Assembly: GCA_003550305.1 (NCBI GenBank)
Contig: QKYT01000070.1
Location: 89,976 to 103,532, forward strand
Direction: 5' to 3'
Source: Glomus cerebriforme
Taxonomy: Eukaryota; Glomeromycota; Glomeromycetes; Glomerales; Glomeraceae
DNA length: 13,557 nucleotides
The notes below the pieces were generated by a model. The model was given only the letters and a program-made list of their open reading frames with translations, was not told where the DNA came from and did not search any database. Both the position numbers and the translations under genes were made by a program. Positions 10,701 to 13,557 of the stretch are shown piece by piece. Position 1 is the first letter of the stretch. Each line of letters opens with the position of its first letter.

Positions 10701-11468
10701 CCTTTGGTGGAACACCAAGGATACATTTAATTCCTAACTTAATGATTTCATCTTTAAGCATTTCTCCTCCTATAGTATCCAATTGTCTTCCCATCAATAC
10801 TGGAGCAACTTCAACGATCGTGACATCCAATCCCAAATCCATTAAAGCTTTGGCAGCTTCAAGGCCAAGTAAACCACCTCCGATTACTGCACCACACTTT
10901 GATTTTTTACTATAACTGATAATTTCGTTCAAATCATTGATGGTACGGTATACAAATACACCAGTTTTATTCCAGCCAGGGATTGGTGGTACAAACGGAT
11001 AAGATCCTGTAGCCAAAATGCACGTATCATAAGGTACGGACGAATCATTTGCTGAGGTTACACGTTTCGTGGTTGTATCAATTTTGGTTGCCTTTTCATT
11101 TATGTGAATAATCACATCATTCTCCGAATACCAACTTAAAGGTTGCATCAACATTCGTTCTTCTTCTCGATGAGAAAAGAATTGAGTTAAACCGACTCTG
11201 TTATATGCAACTTTAAATAACGAAAATAACGAAAATAACGTGAAATTTATTGATAATTAAACGATCTAAATATAAATAGAATTATATAAATAGAATTAAA
11301 AAAAATTGGTTTACCATGAGGTTCTTCACAAAATACTTCTATTCTAAATTGATGTTTCGTGTCATATTTTAATAGTTTTTCGATAAATGATAAGCCAACC
11401 ATACCAAGACCACAAACCACTATGGTCCGTTTGTCGTTGACCGAAGCAACAATTTTGTTAGATGACAT
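7796..11468 (-). CDS. niiA: Assimilatory nitrite reductase [NAD(P)H], siroheme/FAD type, eight exons
   Basis: It reduces nitrite to ammonium with NAD(P)H in nitrate assimilation, in the cytosol. Exons read: 11468-11315, 11210-10070, 9998-9348, 9271-9246 (26 nt), 9178-9066, 8985-8761, 8656-8564 and 8476-7796. All seven introns are GT-AG (67-104 bp) and phases agree, giving 1027 aa; fungal relatives are about 1100. Order: N-terminal FAD/NAD oxidoreductase part (GLGMVG near the start, EEPHVAYNRVGL across intron 1, ILATGSYP, a second dinucleotide fold GAVIGGGLLGLEAA); a Bfd-like [2Fe-2S] domain with Cys432, 434, 467 and 470; then ferredoxin-like and siroheme/[4Fe-4S] half-domains with CVGSEWC (Cys649, 655) and GCIREC (Cys689, 693); and a C-terminal NirD-like Rieske domain with Cys909/His911 and Cys934/His937. 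The C-terminus DKKMDW resembles fungal ends. No stop or missing ligand breaks the reading, so it looks functional. The symbol follows Aspergillus usage. Confidence 0.95.
9180..9193. repeat. 14-bp perfect palindrome at a nitrite reductase 3' splice site
   Basis: The string tgatcacgtgatca is a perfect inverted repeat with a CACGTG core. It lies at the 3' end of nitrite reductase intron 4, so that its last base on the coding strand is the A of the acceptor AG (9180-9179). It could be an intragenic bHLH-type site, a small hairpin in the pre-mRNA, or chance. Confidence 0.6.
11215..11240. repeat. 9-bp tandem repeat (aaaataacg) in nitrite reductase intron 1
   Basis: About 2.9 copies of a 9-base unit sit directly before the 3' splice site of intron 1 (exon 2 begins at 11210). 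On the coding strand the unit reads cgttatttt, so the repeat array supplies the T-rich tract in front of the acceptor. Confidence 0.75.
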
Positions 11469-11571
11469 TATATATTTTTTTTAATTGAAAAAAAAAGGAT
11501 AACTTGTGGACTATTGATCGAGCCCCAATTTATATATGTCATTTGAAAGTCACGAGATTATGATTTTTAAC

Positions 11572-12016
11572 CGATAAAAAATGGAATTAAAAAATTGAAT
11601 ACGGATAATCTTATCATAGCTTGTTTTTAGAAAATTGTTAGATAAGATAAAAAAAAAAGAGCGGCAAAGAACGGATCAACGCATTTAAACGATATTTTCT
11701 TATCTTGCTGTTCCTGTACTTAGTGTACCACTAAATCTACAAATAAAAACGGTTTGATCGAATCTAGAACAATGTTATACCATCGAGGATCAATTAGTTG
11801 ATCATTTATCAAACTAACCAAACAAATAGTAATCATTTTTATCTTATCTTAATTGAATCCTTAATTCCGCAATGATAAGATTAAATGATCTGAACTACCC
11901 CGGTATCACCAGAAATTTTCTACCCATGTGACTTTCTAATCTTGGCCCAAATTACCGTTAGCCAAAATTAAAAAATTTCGGTATATCATATCTTAAATTT
12001 ACCGCAAATATTATCT
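11572..12016. promoter_or_regulatory. Cluster of ten GATA-factor (HGATAR) motifs upstream of nitrite reductase
   Basis: Exact HGATAR matches, either strand, are at 11572 (CGATAA), 11611 (TTATCA), 11640 and 11645 (overlapping in agataagataa), 11700 (TTATCT), 11806 (TTATCA), 11839 and 11844 (overlapping in ttatcttatct), 11873 (TGATAA) and 12011 (TTATCT). They lie about 100-550 bp upstream of the ATG at 11468. In ascomycete fungi, AreA/Nit2 GATA activators bind such sites, often paired, to switch on nitrate assimilation genes when preferred nitrogen is lacking. The two double sites are about 200 bp apart in opposite orientation. The motifs are directly seen; the role is inferred from the gene downstream. 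No clear NirA/NIT4 pathway-specific site was found. Confidence 0.65.
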
Positions 12017-12499
12017 TACAATCTATGATATTTAACACTAAAATTCAAAGAAAGTAATTTATTAATTAAATCTATATTCAAAAAGACACTATTTTATTAA
12101 ACTTAATAAAAATAAGTAATACACAAAAATAATTTTTGTTAACATATAAAATTATACTTAAGATTTTGTTTAGTAATTTAGTTTGATAAATACTCAAACT
12201 ATACTATAAAACTTTGTATGAAAAAACAGATAAATATTACAAAATAAATAAATACTGTATAATCCTTTTTTTCATAAATAAATATTTTAAAAATACTATA
12301 CCTTATATTAGAGGTTTTATGATAAGTATAAACATGAAAATTAAAAATTAAAAACATGAAAAAATTCAAAATAAAAAAATTAATTTATAAAGATCTTATT
12401 GTATAATATAAATACAAGTGGTATAAACCCTTATCTTAAATTAAAATATTTTATTAATCAGGTTTGTTTTATATTGTACTTAAAAATTTTTTTCATAGA

Positions 12500-12640
12500 G
12501 ATTTTTACAAAAAAATTAAAAATAAAAAATTTTTATAATGATTTTTAAAAAAAAAAAAAAAATGGAAAAAAAAATAAAAATTTTTTATAATGATTTTTAC
12601 AAAAAAAAAATAGAAATAAAAAATTTTTTATAAAAAAATA
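12500..12640. repeat. Imperfect AT-only tandem repeats
   Basis: Three degenerate copies begin with gattttta at 12500, 12540 and 12592. Each is followed by an A-rich stretch and a block like aaaatttttataatg, so units are roughly 40-52 bp. Copies differ mainly in the length of the A run, which suggests slippage. No function is indicated. Confidence 0.55.
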
Positions 12641-12875
12641 ATTGAAAATAAATATTTATTTTTAAAAAAATAAGTAAAAAACTATTTATTTAAAATAATT
12701 CTTTTTTCATTTTATAAATTTATTAAATAAGATATTGCTAATTTTAATGAACTTTTTTTTATTACTAATAAATATATAACTTTATAAAAATTTGAAAATT
12801 TTTGGGTTTAAAAAAATTTTTTAACATAAGAAATTATAAAAATGCATCATGATTAGGCGATACAAAGTAATAAAA

Positions 12876-13071
12876 TTAGTTCTCATAACCGGTCAGATCA
12901 ATCTGTATTAAATTTTAATAAAAAATTTTACATATTATTATTATATTGGATACAATTTTTTAAAAAATTACAAAAAAATTTAATATGAATTTTATATATA
13001 AAATTTTTTGAAAGAAAATTAAAAGCCGGGTTGCTGGGTCATTTTCAAAATTTTTATATTATGAGAACCAA
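12876..13071. mobile_element. Possible small non-autonomous element bounded by 13-bp inverted repeats
   Basis: The string ttagttctcataa at 12876-12888 and its inverted counterpart ttatgagaaccaa at 13059-13071 match at 12 of 13 positions and bound 196 bp. The interior is AT-rich apart from two GC-richer patches just inside the ends (ccggtcagatca and gccgggttgctgggtca). These are unlike the surrounding DNA. No coding capacity and no clear target-site duplication were seen, so a MITE is only one explanation. Confidence 0.35.
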
Positions 13072-13557
13072 TAAATTAAGTTTGTATGGCCTTATGTAAC
13101 ACTTTCCTAAAAAATTGTTTTTAATCTTGATACCATAACAGACTTAAATGGTTTTCATTTTCTTATAATTCTATTTTTAAAATACTATTAGATTAATATT
13201 TTAATTAAAAGTTTAAATAAAAAGAAAGAGATTAAAGATATAATTCCTTTAGTTAAGTTTAGTTATTTTTTATTAAATATAAATATATATATATATATTA
13301 AAATATTAAAGATGCAACTTTATTAAATCTTATTCAAAAATATATAATTTAAAGCTATCTAGTAAAAATTATATTTATTATATAATATATTATTTATTTA
13401 GCTCATCACAATCTATTATATTTTTAGATGTTTATTCTATTACAAATGGATTTTTTTATAGAATTTTTTTAGATATTTATATATACCTATAGTTTTAAAA
13501 TATACTTATAACTTAATAATAAAACCTTAAGTCTACTTGGAAAAGAAACTGTTATTA

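Larger units (their letters stand above)
12017..13557. other. AT-rich gene-free region
   Basis: No coding sequence, tRNA or rRNA was recognised. Apart from the two repeat features listed within it, the DNA is almost all A/T homopolymer and dinucleotide-like sequence, including a (ta)n microsatellite near 13283-13298. It may be the far promoter of nitrite reductase or the flank of an unseen gene to the right. Confidence 0.6.

Noticed and set aside
11881..12000. NirA/NIT4-type pathway-specific activator site near the ccccgg string
   Set aside because: No match to the CTCCGHGG or TCCGCGGA consensus was found on either strand.
12017..13557. CRISPR-like array or phage-type element in the repeat-rich right end
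   Set aside because: Repeats are AT-only, imperfect and lack unique spacers; the host is eukaryotic.

Overview
The window looks like nuclear DNA of an early-diverging filamentous fungus, most likely an arbuscular-mycorrhizal (Glomeromycotina, Rhizophagus-like) species. The grounds are very AT-rich intergenic DNA, many short GT-AG introns of about 60-105 bp, a fungal-type mitofusin, a fungal-type assimilatory nitrite reductase, and a decayed TnpB/Fanzor-type nuclease. The species is an inference. No tRNA, rRNA, CRISPR array or bacterial-style operon was seen.

Four protein genes lie head to tail on the minus strand. From right to left they are: (1) an NAD(P)H-dependent siroheme nitrite reductase (11468-7796), rebuilt as 8 exons and 1027 residues, including a 26-nt microexon; (2) an intronless NKAP-family spliceosome-linked protein (6496-5660, 278 aa); (3) an Fzo1-type mitofusin GTPase (5237-2635, two exons, 838 aa); and (4) an ARB2A/FAM172A-like protein (2205 to beyond base 1). 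The last is rebuilt here as ten exons with a 23-nt microexon. It carries an acidic C-terminal extension with two 36-37-residue tandem repeats that runs off the left edge.

On the plus strand, between the nitrite reductase and NKAP genes, is a degenerate relic of a TnpB/Fanzor RuvC nuclease (about 6977-7546). It keeps the RuvC-I Asp block and the RuvC-II Glu block but is broken by stops and at least one frameshift.

The right-hand 2.1 kb (11469-13557) has no gene. Its proximal part, upstream of the nitrite reductase start, holds ten HGATAR motifs in about 450 bp. This is the pattern expected for AreA/Nit2-type nitrogen control. Its distal part is very AT-rich, with imperfect tandem repeats and a 196-bp segment bounded by 13-bp inverted repeats that could be a small non-autonomous element.

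The four genes have unrelated jobs (nitrate assimilation, RNA processing, mitochondrial fusion, and RNA-silencing or splicing-linked regulation). I see no sign that they form one system, and no wholly new system is evident. The most notable items are the GATA cluster, the Fanzor-type relic, the two microexons and the repeat-bearing ARB2A tail.
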